DNA of 64,000 bases, taken from Atopobiaceae bacterium (GTDB lineage: Bacteria; Actinomycetota; Coriobacteriia; Coriobacteriales; Atopobiaceae). The notes under the pieces were generated by a model. That model saw only the letters and a list, made by a program, of their open reading frames with translations. It ran no database searches and was not told where the DNA came from. Numbering within the stretch: position 1 is the first letter of the stretch; the number at the start of each line of letters is the position of its first letter. Below are positions 15,922 to 24,586 of the stretch, one piece after another. Location: assembly GCA_030525685.1 (NCBI GenBank), contig JAUNEG010000004.1, positions 59,368-123,367 of the forward strand, given 5' to 3'. The position numbers and the translations under genes are program-made.

Positions 15922-17557
15922 CATAGCGGCGCGTCTCGCGCGCGACGAGGGCGTCCGCCCCGTACTTGGCGCGCAGCGCCGGCTTCTCTATCTTGCCCGT
16001 CGGGTTTCTCGGCACGGGCGCAAAGATGACCGTCCGCGGCCGCTTGTAGCGCGGCAGCTTCTTGCAGAACGTCGTGACGTCGTCCTCGGTGAGCGCGGCG
16101 CCCGCCTTGAGCTCGATGACCGCTGCCGGGATCTCGCCCAGGCGCTCGTCGGGCAGGCCGATGACGGCCACGTCCTTGATCGCGGGGTGCCCCATGAGGA
16201 AGTCCTCGATCTCCACGGGGTAGATGTTCTCGCCGCCCATGATGACGACGTCCTTCTTGCGGTCCACCAGCCAGTAGAAGCCGTCCTCGTCCTGGCGCGC
16301 CATGTCACCGGTGTGCAGCCATCCGTCAACGAGGGTCTCGGCCGTGGCCTCGGGGTCCTTGTAGTAGCACTCCATGAGGCCGGGACCGTGCACGCAGAGC
16401 TCGCCGACCTCGCCGGGCGCCACCTCGGCGCCGTCCTCTCCCACGATCTTGCATGTCCAGCGGTAGCCGGGCACGCCGATCGCGCCCACGTGGTCGATGT
16501 TCTCGAGCCCCAGGTGCACGCAGCCCGGGCCCATCGACTCCGAGAGGCCGTAGTTGGTGTCGTAGTCGTGGTTCGGGAAGACCTCGCGCCAGCGGCGAAT
16601 CAGGCTCTCCGGGACGGGCTGCGCGCCGATGTGCATGAGGCGCCACTGGTCCAGGCGGTAGTTGTCCAGCCGTACCGTGCCCTCCTCGAGCGCCACGAGG
16701 ATGTCCTGCGCCCAGGGCACGAGCAGCCACGCGATCGTGCAGCCCTCGTTGGAGACGGTCTCCAGCACGGTCTTGGGCGAGACGCCGCGCAGGAGCACGC
16801 CGCGGCCGCCCACCATGAGGCTGCCCAGCCAGTGCATGCACGCGCCCGTGTGGTAGAGCGGCGGGATGCACAGGAACACGTCGTCGTGGGTCTGGTGGTG
16901 GTGCGCCTGCTCCATCTCGGCCGCCTGCGTGAGGCTCTGGTGGTGGTGCAGGATGGCCTTGGGGAAGCCCGTGGTGCCGGAGGAGAAGTAAATCGCCGCG
17001 TCCTCGTCCTCGGAGAGCGAGACGCGCGGGTCGGCCGAGGAGCACAGGCTCGCCAGCTCACGGTAGCTCTCCGCCCAGGTGGGGCAGTCGTCGCCCACGA
17101 AGAAGAGCAGGCGGCCCGCCTGGATGCGGTCCACGATCTCCTCCACGCGGCCGATGAACTCCGGGCCAAAGACGAGGATGTCAACGTCCGCCTTGTCCAG
17201 GCAGTACTCGATCTCGTCGGCCGAGTAGCGGAAGTTCAGCGGCACCACCGTGGCGCCCGACTTGAGCACGCCAAAGTAGAGCGGCAGCCACTCGATGCAG
17301 TTGTAGAGCAGGATGGCGACCTTGTCGTCCTTGCGCACGCCGCGGGACAGCAGCAGGTTGGCAAAGCGGTTGGCCTTCTCGTCAAAGACGGACCAGGTCA
17401 TCTCGCGGCGGAACGGCTCGTCGTCGGTGGTCTCCACCAGGTCGTAGTCGCGCCAGGTGATGTGGCGGTTCTCGCGCCGCTCGGGGTTGACCTCCACGAG
17501 GGCGACCTCGCTCGGGTACTTCTCGGCGTTGGCGCGCAGCATGTCGACGATGGTCAT
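15878..17557 (-). CDS. AMP-forming acyl-CoA synthetase
   Basis: 559 residues, ATG with GAAAGG upstream. The adenylate-forming family is clear: AMP-binding P-loop YFSSGTTGFPKAILHHH, motif YGLSESMGPG, GWLHTGDMARQDEDGFYWLVDRKKD, and the C-terminal lysine in NPTGKIEKPAL. Being the first gene of the operon with iorAB, it probably interconverts an aryl-acetate and its CoA ester, although medium-chain fatty acids are possible. The natural end lies near RAKYGADALV. The last 20 or so residues (ETKGTGSFVSLRII) are encoded by palindrome D, so the C-terminus seems extended by the repeat. Confidence 0.85.
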   Translation of the reverse strand: MTIVDMLRANAEKYPSEVALVEVNPERRENRHITWRDYDLVETTDDEPFRREMTWSVFDEKANRFANLLLSRGVRKDDKVAILLYNCIEWLPLYFGVLKSGATVVPLNFRYSADEIEYCLDKADVDILVFGPEFIGRVEEIVDRIQAGRLLFFVGDDCPTWAESYRELASLCSSADPRVSLSEDEDAAIYFSSGTTGFPKAILHHHQSLTQAAEMEQAHHHQTHDDVFLCIPPLYHTGACMHWLGSLMVGGRGVLLRGVSPKTVLETVSNEGCTIAWLLVPWAQDILVALEEGTVRLDNYRLDQWRLMHIGAQPVPESLIRRWREVFPNHDYDTNYGLSESMGPGCVHLGLENIDHVGAIGVPGYRWTCKIVGEDGAEVAPGEVGELCVHGPGLMECYYKDPEATAETLVDGWLHTGDMARQDEDGFYWLVDRKKDVVIMGGENIYPVEIEDFLMGHPAIKDVAVIGLPDERLGEIPAAVIELKAGAALTEDDVTTFCKKLPRYKRPRTVIFAPVPRNPTGKIEKPALRAKYGADALVARETRRYETKGTGSFVSLRII

Positions 17558-17673
17558 GGGTGCCTTTCGGGTCTCGTTGCACGGCCCCCACATCATAGTC
17601 CGCCTTCGCAGGCGAGAAGGGCCCGCCGTCGCGCGCGTAACGCGACCGTGACGTGGTGTGCCGCAGGCGTCGC

Positions 17674-17977
17674 GTCCCGGAAATGGCGGGGTTCCCCGGC
17701 TGGCGGCCGATGCCGTCCCAAAAAAGGCGAGGTTCCCCGGCTGGCGGCCGATGCCGTCCCAAAAAAGGCGAGGTTCCGCACGTGATGGTCCTTCTCGTCC
17801 CAAGAATGGCGATGTTCCCCGTTGCGGGCGGTCTCTGGCGCGAGAACCCCGCCAATTCTGGGACGCCGTGTGGAGAAGGTCGGTGATTCCGGGACAGCGC
17901 GGACCGCGGCCTGCGGAAACCCGTCATTTCCGGGACGGCGCGTGAGCAAAGCTGCGGAACCCCGGCGATTCCGGGAC
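17674..17977. repeat. Inverted array E (4+4 copies, about 41-bp spacing)
   Basis: Direct 22-nt units (GTCCC, AT-rich centre, GGTTCC) begin at 17674, 17715, 17755 and 17797. Inverted units end at 17864, 17895, 17936 and 17977. Intervals are 41, 40, 42, then 67 across the centre, then 31, 41, 41. The first spacers (CCGGCTGGCGGCCGATGCC) are identical, pointing to a 40-bp tandem duplication. It lies between divergently transcribed genes (ligase and response regulator), so it is not simply a terminator. Array C shares unit, centre and 31-41-41 spacing. Confidence 0.88.
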
Positions 17978-18059
17978 GGCCGGCGGCAGCCAGCCCGACA
18001 TCCCGGCACCGACGCGGCCCTGTGGTATTCTCGCGAGAAAGGCGACGGAGGGAGCACCC

Positions 18060-18731
18060 ATGCGACGACTGCTCGTGGTTGAGGACGACGCGCGACTGCG
18101 CGACGAGCTCTGTGTGCTGCTCGCGCGCAACGGCTACGAGGCCACGGCGCTCGCGACCTTCGACGACGTCGCCGAACAGATTCTGGCCGCGGCGCCCGAC
18201 CTGGTGCTTCTCGACCTCAACCTGCCCGGCGTCGACGGCACCTACGTCTGCCGCGAGGTGCGCCGCCGCTCGAGCGTGCCCATCGTCGTGGTGACCTCCC
18301 GCGACAACGACATGGACGAGCTGCTCACGCTCTCGTTCGGCGCGGACGACTTTGTTCCCAAGCCATACAACGACCAGGTCCTTCTCGCCCACGTGGCGAC
18401 GGTCCTCAAGCGCAGCTACGGCGAGGGCGCCGCCTCCGCGGAGCTCGCGCACGCCGGCGTCACGCTCGACACGGCGCGCTGTAGCGTGAGCTACCAGGGC
18501 CGAACGACCGAGCTCACCAAGAACGAGCTGCGCATCCTCGCGCTGCTCATGCGCAACGTCGGCGCGGTGGTGAGCCGCCAGCGCATCCAGGAGGAGCTCT
18601 GGGCCTCGGACGAGTTCGTGGACGACAACACGCTCACGGTGAACGTGAGCCACCTGCGCTCCACGCTCGCCAAGATCGGCGTGGAGGACTTCGTGCGCAC
18701 CAAGCGCGGCATGGGCTACCTGGTGGAGTAG
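18060..18731 (+). CDS. OmpR/PhoB-type response regulator (BceR-like)
   Basis: 223 residues, ATG after GGAGGGAG. Receiver domain residues 1-115: acidic pocket VVEDDARL, phospho-acceptor Asp52 (LLDLNLPG), Thr/Ser in VVVTSRD and Lys in VPKPYN. The C-terminal winged helix (LTKNELRILALLM, NTLTVNVSHLRSTL, RTKRGMGYLVE) is of the OmpR class. The order regulator, short two-helix kinase, ABC ATPase, FtsX-like permease is that of Bce systems sensing cell-wall-active peptides. It would activate the transporter genes. Confidence 0.9.
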   Translation: MRRLLVVEDDARLRDELCVLLARNGYEATALATFDDVAEQILAAAPDLVLLDLNLPGVDGTYVCREVRRRSSVPIVVVTSRDNDMDELLTLSFGADDFVPKPYNDQVLLAHVATVLKRSYGEGAASAELAHAGVTLDTARCSVSYQGRTTELTKNELRILALLMRNVGAVVSRQRIQEELWASDEFVDDNTLTVNVSHLRSTLAKIGVEDFVRTKRGMGYLVE

Positions 18732-18745
18732 GGGGCGAGAAGAGC

Positions 18746-19774
18746 GTGGGCTTTGGCGCCTACATCGCCGACCGGCTGGCGCCGCTCGCCGTGGGAGCGG
18801 TGGCGCTCGCGTTCGCCGCGCTGGTCATGGTCGTGTACGGCATGGACGTGCCGGCCGTGGCCTTCGTCTGCGGCGTGCTCGTGCTCGCCGCGGCCGCGGC
18901 GCTTCTGCTGGACTGGCTGCACCGTCGCGCGTTCTACCGGCGGCTCGAGGACATGCTGAGCTCGCTGGACGAGACCTACCTCGCCACGGAGCTCACCGAG
19001 CGCCCCTCCTTTCCCGAGGGCCAGCTCCTCTACGACGCGCTCGACCGCGAGTCCCGCGCCATGCGAGACCGCATCGCCGCGGCGCGCCGCCGCTCCCGCG
19101 AGTACCGCGAGTACGTGGAGACCTGGGTGCACGAGATCAAGACGCCGATCGCAGCGGCGCGGCTCGTGGCCCGCAACAACCCCTCACCGGCCACGGAGTC
19201 CATGGACGCCGAGCTGGACCAGATCGAGGGCTACGTGGAGCAGGCGCTCTACTACTCGCGCGGCACCTCGCTCGACCGCGACTTCCAGATTCGCCAGGTC
19301 GTGCTGGCTGAGGTGGTGCGCGACGCGCTGCGCCACAAGGCCCGCACGCTGATCGACGCGCACGTGGCGCCGGAGCTGGGAGAGCTCGACCTCGCGGTGC
19401 GCGCCGACCCCAAGTGGCTGTCGTTCGTGATCGGCCAGGTGCTCGTGAACGCCGCAAAGTACCGGGGCGATAAGGACGGGGAGGGCCGCGTCCGCATCTG
19501 GGCGGAGCGGCGCGAGACCGGCCTCGACGCCTGGGAGACGGTGCTCGCGATAGCCGACGACGGGATCGGCATCCCGGCCTCCGACGTGGGCCGCGTCTTC
19601 GACAAGGGCTTCACTGGCGAGAACGGCCGCCGCTTCGCGCGCTCCACCGGCATGGGCCTCTACCTCGTGCGCGAGCTCTGCGACAAGATGGGCGTGCGCG
19701 CGTGGCTCGAGTCCGAGGAGGGCGTCGGCACCACCGTCTACCTCGCCTTCCCGGACAGCGCCGCCCGCGCCTAG
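18746..19774 (+). CDS. Intramembrane-sensing histidine kinase (BceS-like)
   Basis: 342 residues from a GTG. Two closely spaced membrane helices (about residues 13-32 and 36-56) with almost no outside loop are typical of intramembrane-sensing kinases. The H-box WVHEIKTPI has His129. The ATPase domain shows VNAAKY (N-box), ADDGIGIP (G1) and STGMGLYLV (G2). It begins 15 nt after the response regulator. Kinases of this group sense through their partner ABC transporter rather than directly, which agrees with the BceAB-type genes downstream. A terminator-like hairpin follows. Confidence 0.9.
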   Translation: MGFGAYIADRLAPLAVGAVALAFAALVMVVYGMDVPAVAFVCGVLVLAAAAALLLDWLHRRAFYRRLEDMLSSLDETYLATELTERPSFPEGQLLYDALDRESRAMRDRIAAARRRSREYREYVETWVHEIKTPIAAARLVARNNPSPATESMDAELDQIEGYVEQALYYSRGTSLDRDFQIRQVVLAEVVRDALRHKARTLIDAHVAPELGELDLAVRADPKWLSFVIGQVLVNAAKYRGDKDGEGRVRIWAERRETGLDAWETVLAIADDGIGIPASDVGRVFDKGFTGENGRRFARSTGMGLYLVRELCDKMGVRAWLESEEGVGTTVYLAFPDSAARA

Positions 19775-19787
19775 CGCTGTCCCTCGA

Positions 19788-19823
19788 AATAACGCGCAAA
19801 ATCGTACAGGTGCGTTATTTTTT
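19788..19823 (+). terminator. Rho-independent terminator after the kinase gene
   Basis: An 8-bp stem AATAACGC/GCGTTATT with a 16-nt loop runs into a T6 tract, 14 nt past the kinase stop codon. It separates the kinase operon from the transporter operon. Confidence 0.7.
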
Positions 19824-19904
19824 CCTGCGGATATAGAAAGTCGTGCTTGATTTTGTACGCTAATCGGCGGCGGGCGGGATTCGCCGCCTCACAACCTTGC
19901 GAAA

Positions 19905-19922
19905 GCGTAAGGGAGCGGTAAG
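19905..19922 (+). promoter_or_regulatory. Candidate response-regulator boxes upstream of the transporter
   Basis: Two direct copies, GCGTAAG and GCGGTAAG, lie about one helical turn apart, roughly 75 nt upstream of the ATPase start. Tandem direct half-sites at about 10-11 bp are usual for OmpR-class regulators, and the neighbouring regulator is the obvious candidate. No database motif was tested. Confidence 0.3.
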
Positions 19923-19996
19923 CCCGTTCGATGGCAGCGTCCTTCTCGCCGGGCGAGTATGGTCGTGTACCAGAAGGCCAGACGAGAGGAGCCGCG

Positions 19997-20785
19997 ATGG
20001 CACCCGCTCACATCCAACCCACCCAGCCGGTCCTGTCCTGCCGGGACGTCGAGAAGCTCTACGGAACCCGCGACAACGTCACGCGCGCCCTCGACGGCGT
20101 CTCGCTCGACGTCGCCGCCGGCGAGTACGTCGCCATCATGGGCCCGTCCGGCTCGGGCAAGACCACGCTCCTGAACTGCATCTCCACGATCGACCGCCCC
20201 ACCTCCGGCCACATCTACGTGGACGGCCAGGACATCACCGCCCTGCGCCCGGGCCAGCTCTCCAAGTTCCGCCGCGAGCGCCTGGGCTTCGTCTTCCAGG
20301 ACTCCAACCTGCTCGACACCCTCACCGCGCGCGAGAACATCGCGCTGGCGCTCACGATCAACCACACGCCCGCCAAGGAGGTCGCGGCCCGCGTGGGCGG
20401 CGTCGCCCGCCGCCTGGGCGTCGCCGACGTGCTCGACAAGTTCCCGCACGAGATGTCCGGCGGCCAGAAGCAGCGCGTCGCCGCGGCCCGCGCGATCGTG
20501 ACCGACCCCTCGCTCGTGCTCGCCGACGAGCCCACCGGAGCCCTCGACTCGCGCAACTCGCGCCTGCTGCTGGAGAGCCTCGAGGAGCTCAACGACGCCG
20601 GCGCCACGATCATCATGGTCACGCACGACTCCTTCGCCGCGAGCTACGCGCGCCGCGCCCTCTTCCTCAAGGACGGCCGCGTCTGGAACGAGCTCGTCCG
20701 CGGCACCAAGACGCGCAAGACCTTCTTCAACGAGATCATGGACGTCGTGTCCTTTCTGGGAGGGGAGGGCGCAGATGTACGCTAG
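19997..20785 (+). CDS. ABC transporter ATPase (BceA-like)
   Basis: 262 residues, ATG after GAGAGGAG. Walker [11 protein letters not shown]-loop VFQDSNLLD, signature MSGGQKQR, Walker [13 protein letters not shown] and H-loop VTHDSF are all intact. The sequence is of the MacB/LolD/BceA group that partners FtsX-type permeases. Its 3' end overlaps the permease gene by 11 nt, so the two are co-translated. Likely role: energising removal or sensing of cell-wall-targeting peptides. Confidence 0.92.
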   Translation: MAPAHIQPTQPVLSCRDVEKLYGTRDNVTRALDGVSLDVAAGEYVAIMGPSGSGKTTLLNCISTIDRPTSGHIYVDGQDITALRPGQLSKFRRERLGFVFQDSNLLDTLTARENIALALTINHTPAKEVAARVGGVARRLGVADVLDKFPHEMSGGQKQRVAAARAIVTDPSLVLADEPTGALDSRNSRLLLESLEELNDAGATIIMVTHDSFAASYARRALFLKDGRVWNELVRGTKTRKTFFNEIMDVVSFLGGEGADVR

Positions 20786-22892
20786 GATCGCGCTCGGCAA
20801 CGTCCGCAAGTCCTTCAGGGACTTCTCGGTCTTCTTCCTCACGCTGGTCTTCGGCGTCTGCGTCTTCTACGCCTTCGGCTCGATCACCGACCAGGCCGCC
20901 GTCATCCAGATGGGCGAGGACCAGCGCCGCATTGTGCAGACGCTCACGGACATCCTCTCCGGCCTCTCCGTCTTCGTGGTGGTCATCCTCGGGTTTCTCG
21001 TGGTCTACGCAAACCGCTTCCTCATCCGGCGGCGCAAGCGGGAGTTCGGCGTCTACCTCACGCTCGGCATGGACATCCGCCACGTCTCCTGGATCATCGT
21101 CATAGAGACGCTCGTCGTGGGCGTGGTCGCGCTCGGCGTGGGCCTGCTGCTGGGCCTCGCGCTCTCGCAGGTCATGATGTACGTCACAGCGGGGCTTTTC
21201 GAGGCCACGATCAGGGGCTTCGTCTTTGCGTTCTCGCCGGCCGCGGCGCTCTCCACGGTGGCGTGCTTCGCGGGCATCTTCCTCGTGACGCTCGTCTTCA
21301 ACGTGACCACGGTCAGCCGTTACAGGCTCATCGACCTCATCAACGCGGACAAGGTGAGCGAGAAGGTCCGTCTGCGCAGCCTTCCGCTCTCCGTCGTGCT
21401 CTTCCTCGCGTCGCTTGTGCTCATCGGCGTGGCGTACAAGGTCCTGCTCGAGCACGGCATGTTGGAGGAGGGCCCGTACTTCGCCATCGCCACGGGACTC
21501 GTCACGGTGGGCACGCTGCTCTTCTTCTTCTCGATTTCCGGTTTTGCCCTGCGCGCGCTCCAGGCGAGCCCGCGCGCCTATCTCTCCGGCCTCAACATGT
21601 TCGTGATGCGCCAGCTCAACAGCCGCATCAACACCGCATGGCTCTCCATCTCGCTGGTCTGCGCGATGCTCTTCCTGGCAATCTGCGGCGTGTGCACGGG
21701 CTTCTCGGTGGCTACGGGCATGAACGACAGCCTGCGTGTGGGCACGGTCTACGACATGTCGCTCATAAGCTACCCCATGAGCATGGCCGTGCAGGACGCC
21801 GCCCCGTACGAGAAGGACGGTCCGGCCGCGGCGGACGGCTACGACGCCATCGCGCGTCTCCGCGCGGACATCCCCAACTACGACGAGCTCTTCCGCGACG
21901 CCGTCCAGGTCAACCAGTACACCTACGACGCCGCCGGCAACCCGCTCCTGGACACCACGGTGGAGGAGCTCTTTGCCAACACGGACTTCACCGGCAACGC
22001 CACCGTTCAGACCATGATGCTGACGCAGGGCAACACTGCGCAGCGCCTCACTGTCGTTCCCGTCTCCGCGTACAACGCGCTGGCGCAGATGGCGGGCGAG
22101 AAGACCGTGGCGCTCGCGGACGGCGAGTGCCTGCTCTGGAACGACCTCTCGTCCCTCGACGAGCTCTGGGACGCCGTGACCGTGCAGAACCCGGAGGTCG
22201 AGGTGGGCGGCCAGACGCTGCGCTTTGCCGCGGAGCCGCTCGTGCACCTGCTCTTCTCGGACACGAGCGCCGGCGGCACGGTCTCGGGCGCCCTCGTGGT
22301 CCCGGACGACATGGTGCCCGCGGGCTCCGGCCCCAGCGTCACTGCGGTGAACCTCATGTACGCGGGCGAGCGCACCGAGGTGGAGCCGGACGCCGTCGCC
22401 GCGATCGACGAGGCCTACGGCGACGTCATGGGCCAGGGCTCCACGCTCGACGCCTGGCCGGTCTGGAACAGCACGACCGCCCAGGGCCTGCTCGATCAGT
22501 CGGGCGGCACCACCGTCGTGGTCATGTACCTGGCCATCTACATCGGCGTGGTCCTGCTCGTGTGCTGTGCGACGGTGCTCGCCCTCCAGCAGCTCTCCGA
22601 GGCGGCGGACAACGTGGGCCGCTACCGCGTGCTCTCCGAGCTCGGCGCCGAGAAGCGCACGATCGACCGCGCACTTCTCGCCCAGATCGGCGTGTACTTC
22701 CTCTTCCCGCTGGTCGTGGCCGTGGCGCACGCGGCGGTGGCGCTCAGCGTGGTGAACGACATCGTGGCGCTGCTCACGGGGTTCCAGATCGGGACGGCGC
22801 TCGCGGGGACGGTGGCCTTCGTCGTGGCCCTCTATGGCGGCTACTTCCTCGTGACCTACCTCACCTCGCGCACCATGCTCGCCCGCGGGTAG
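20775..22892 (+). CDS. FtsX-like ABC permease (BceB-like)
   Basis: 705 residues. Ten hydrophobic helices: one near residue 20, three at about 55-75, 105-130 and 155-180, further ones at about 200-300, and three C-terminal at about 580-690. A large extracellular domain of about 200 residues lies between (roughly residues 330-560). The FtsX motif is recognisable near the first group (FLIRRRKREFGVYLTLGMD) and the last (RYRVLSELGAEKRTIDRAL). This layout is specific to BceB-type permeases that form sensory complexes with their kinase. It is the last gene of the module. Confidence 0.9.
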   Translation: MYARIALGNVRKSFRDFSVFFLTLVFGVCVFYAFGSITDQAAVIQMGEDQRRIVQTLTDILSGLSVFVVVILGFLVVYANRFLIRRRKREFGVYLTLGMDIRHVSWIIVIETLVVGVVALGVGLLLGLALSQVMMYVTAGLFEATIRGFVFAFSPAAALSTVACFAGIFLVTLVFNVTTVSRYRLIDLINADKVSEKVRLRSLPLSVVLFLASLVLIGVAYKVLLEHGMLEEGPYFAIATGLVTVGTLLFFFSISGFALRALQASPRAYLSGLNMFVMRQLNSRINTAWLSISLVCAMLFLAICGVCTGFSVATGMNDSLRVGTVYDMSLISYPMSMAVQDAAPYEKDGPAAADGYDAIARLRADIPNYDELFRDAVQVNQYTYDAAGNPLLDTTVEELFANTDFTGNATVQTMMLTQGNTAQRLTVVPVSAYNALAQMAGEKTVALADGECLLWNDLSSLDELWDAVTVQNPEVEVGGQTLRFAAEPLVHLLFSDTSAGGTVSGALVVPDDMVPAGSGPSVTAVNLMYAGERTEVEPDAVAAIDEAYGDVMGQGSTLDAWPVWNSTTAQGLLDQSGGTTVVVMYLAIYIGVVLLVCCATVLALQQLSEAADNVGRYRVLSELGAEKRTIDRALLAQIGVYFLFPLVVAVAHAAVALSVVNDIVALLTGFQIGTALAGTVAFVVALYGGYFLVTYLTSRTMLARG

Positions 22893-22966
22893 CCCGCGCC
22901 CCGTGTTAGGCGCCCTCGCCGCGGGGTACCATCTCATCGTCCGCAACCAAGCGAGAGGAGTTCCGC

Positions 22967-24058
22967 ATGGCACGCGTCTTCATCAGCCCGAGCAGGTACG
23001 TCCAGGGTCCCGGCGAGCTCGCCCGCCTCGGCGACTACACCAAGGCCTACGGCGCCCACGCGCTCGTGGTCATCTCCGCCGGCGGCCTGCGCCGCTTCGG
23101 CGACGTGGTCTCCAGGAGCCTCGAGGACGCGGGCGTGGCCTGCACCTACGACAACTTCAACGGCGAGTGCTCCCAGGCCGAGATCGACCGCCTCGTGGAG
23201 GTGCTGCGCGCGTGCGGCGCCGACGTGGTCGTGGGCGTGGGCGGCGGCAAGATCTTCGACACCGCCAAGGCCGTGGCCGCGGCCGTTGACGCGCCCGTGG
23301 TGATCGTGCCCACGATCGCCGCCACGGACGCCCCGTGCTCGGCGCTCTCCGTCATCTACACCGATGACGGGCAGTTCAAGGAGTACCAGTTCTTCAAGCA
23401 GAACCCGAACCTCGTCCTCATGGACACCGACGTCATCGCCAAGAGCCCGGTGCGCCTGACGGTCTCCGGCATGGGCGACGCGCTGGCCACCTACTTCGAG
23501 GCCCGCGCCTGCAAGCGCTCCGACGCCACCACCTGCGCCGGCGGCCACGTGACCGAGGCGGCCATGGCGCTCGCCCAGCTCTGCTACGAGACGCTCATCT
23601 CCGACGGCGTGAAGGCCAAGCTCGCGCTCGAGGCCGGCGCCTGCACCGAGTCCGTCGAGAAGGTCATCGAGGCCAACACGCTGCTCTCCGGCCTGGGCTT
23701 CGAGTCCGCGGGTCTGGCCGGCGCGCACGCCATCCACAACGGCATGACCGCCCTGCCCGAGACCCACTCCTGCTACCACGGCGAGAAGGTCGCCTTCGGC
23801 ACGCTGACGCAGCTCGTCCTGGAGAACGCCGACGAGCTCTACGAGGTGCTCGACCTCTGCGTCGAGGTCGGCCTGCCGGTGACGCTCGCCCAGCTCGGCG
23901 TTCAGGACGCGAGCTACGAGCGCGTGCTCGAGGTGGCCAAGCTGGCCTGCGCGCCCACCGACACCCTCGGCAACATGCCCTTCGAGGTCACGCCCGAGAA
24001 GGTCGCGGCCGCCATGCTCGCGGCCGACGCCTACGGCCGCGCCGCCCTCGGCGAGTAG
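22967..24058 (+). CDS. gldA: Glycerol dehydrogenase (NAD-dependent)
   Basis: 363 residues, ATG after GAGAGGAG. The NAD-binding site is GVGGGKIFDTAKAVA. Metal ligands are expected in SGMGDALATYFEA (Asp), GAHAIHNG (His) and CYHGEKVAFG (His). PTIAATDAPCSALSVIY is typical of GldA. It oxidises glycerol to dihydroxyacetone or works in reverse. No dihydroxyacetone kinase is adjacent. It stands alone and shares a terminator with the convergent small gene. Confidence 0.93.
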   Translation: MARVFISPSRYVQGPGELARLGDYTKAYGAHALVVISAGGLRRFGDVVSRSLEDAGVACTYDNFNGECSQAEIDRLVEVLRACGADVVVGVGGGKIFDTAKAVAAAVDAPVVIVPTIAATDAPCSALSVIYTDDGQFKEYQFFKQNPNLVLMDTDVIAKSPVRLTVSGMGDALATYFEARACKRSDATTCAGGHVTEAAMALAQLCYETLISDGVKAKLALEAGACTESVEKVIEANTLLSGLGFESAGLAGAHAIHNGMTALPETHSCYHGEKVAFGTLTQLVLENADELYEVLDLCVEVGLPVTLAQLGVQDASYERVLEVAKLACAPTDTLGNMPFEVTPEKVAAAMLAADAYGRAALGE

Positions 24059-24089
24059 CGCTCCGCGCGACGCGCTTCGGCATGAAAAA

Positions 24090-24122
24090 GCGGGGCCGGC
24101 GCCCAGGTGGGGCCGGCCCCGC
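24090..24122. terminator. Bidirectional terminator after gldA
   Basis: An 11-bp stem (GCGGGGCCGGC against GCCGGCCCCGC) with an 11-nt loop. The AAAAA on its left gives a U-run to minus-strand transcripts from the convergent gene. Confidence 0.8.
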
Positions 24123-24145
24123 AGCATGTGCGCGTGAGCTTGGAC

Positions 24146-24454
24146 CTACGCGTCCTTCTCGCCCTCGAGCGAGGCGTAGAACGTGGCGTGGTCGAAGACG
24201 TCCTTGATGGTCTGGCCGTTGACGAAGGGGAGCGCGAGGAACTCGTCAACCGTGGGGACGAGCTCGGAGCAGTCGACGAAGTGGTTCTTCTCGTTGCGAC
24301 GGCTGGTGTCCTGCGCGCGCCAGGACTCGTAGTTGCAATCCGTGAGGTAATAGACGCTGGAGCCGATCTTCATGTAGACGGAGTGGTTGCAGTGCAGGTA
24401 CTCGACCAGACCCTCGTAGTCGATATCGAGAGCCTCGGCTGCCTTCTTTCCCAT
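24146..24454 (-). CDS. Conserved-looking small protein, unknown function
   Basis: 102 residues, ATG with AAAGGGGAT upstream. It is soluble and acidic, with aromatic-rich strands (SVYMKIGSSVYYLTDCNYESW) and a C-terminal helical part (TIKDVFDHATFYASLEGEKD). A TATAGT box lies about 45 nt upstream. The sequence reads like a real gene with normal codon use, but I do not recognise the family. It is convergent with gldA. Confidence 0.65.
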   Translation of the reverse strand: MGKKAAEALDIDYEGLVEYLHCNHSVYMKIGSSVYYLTDCNYESWRAQDTSRRNEKNHFVDCSELVPTVDEFLALPFVNGQTIKDVFDHATFYASLEGEKDA

Positions 24455-24586
24455 GGCGATCCCCTTTCGTCGGAGGCCAAACGGACGTTAGCAAGACTAT
24501 AACCCGCGGCGCCGACGGTTATGCGCACGTTTGCAGATTGTTAGGCGAGCGTCTGCCGAGCGGCCAGCGGGCGGCGCGCCGCGCCC

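Noticed and set aside
17674..17977. CRISPR array
   Set aside because: Direct repeats with a 40-41 bp period look CRISPR-like at first. The repeats are imperfect, two spacers are identical, spacers are only about 19 nt, half of the repeats are inverted and no cas gene is nearby.
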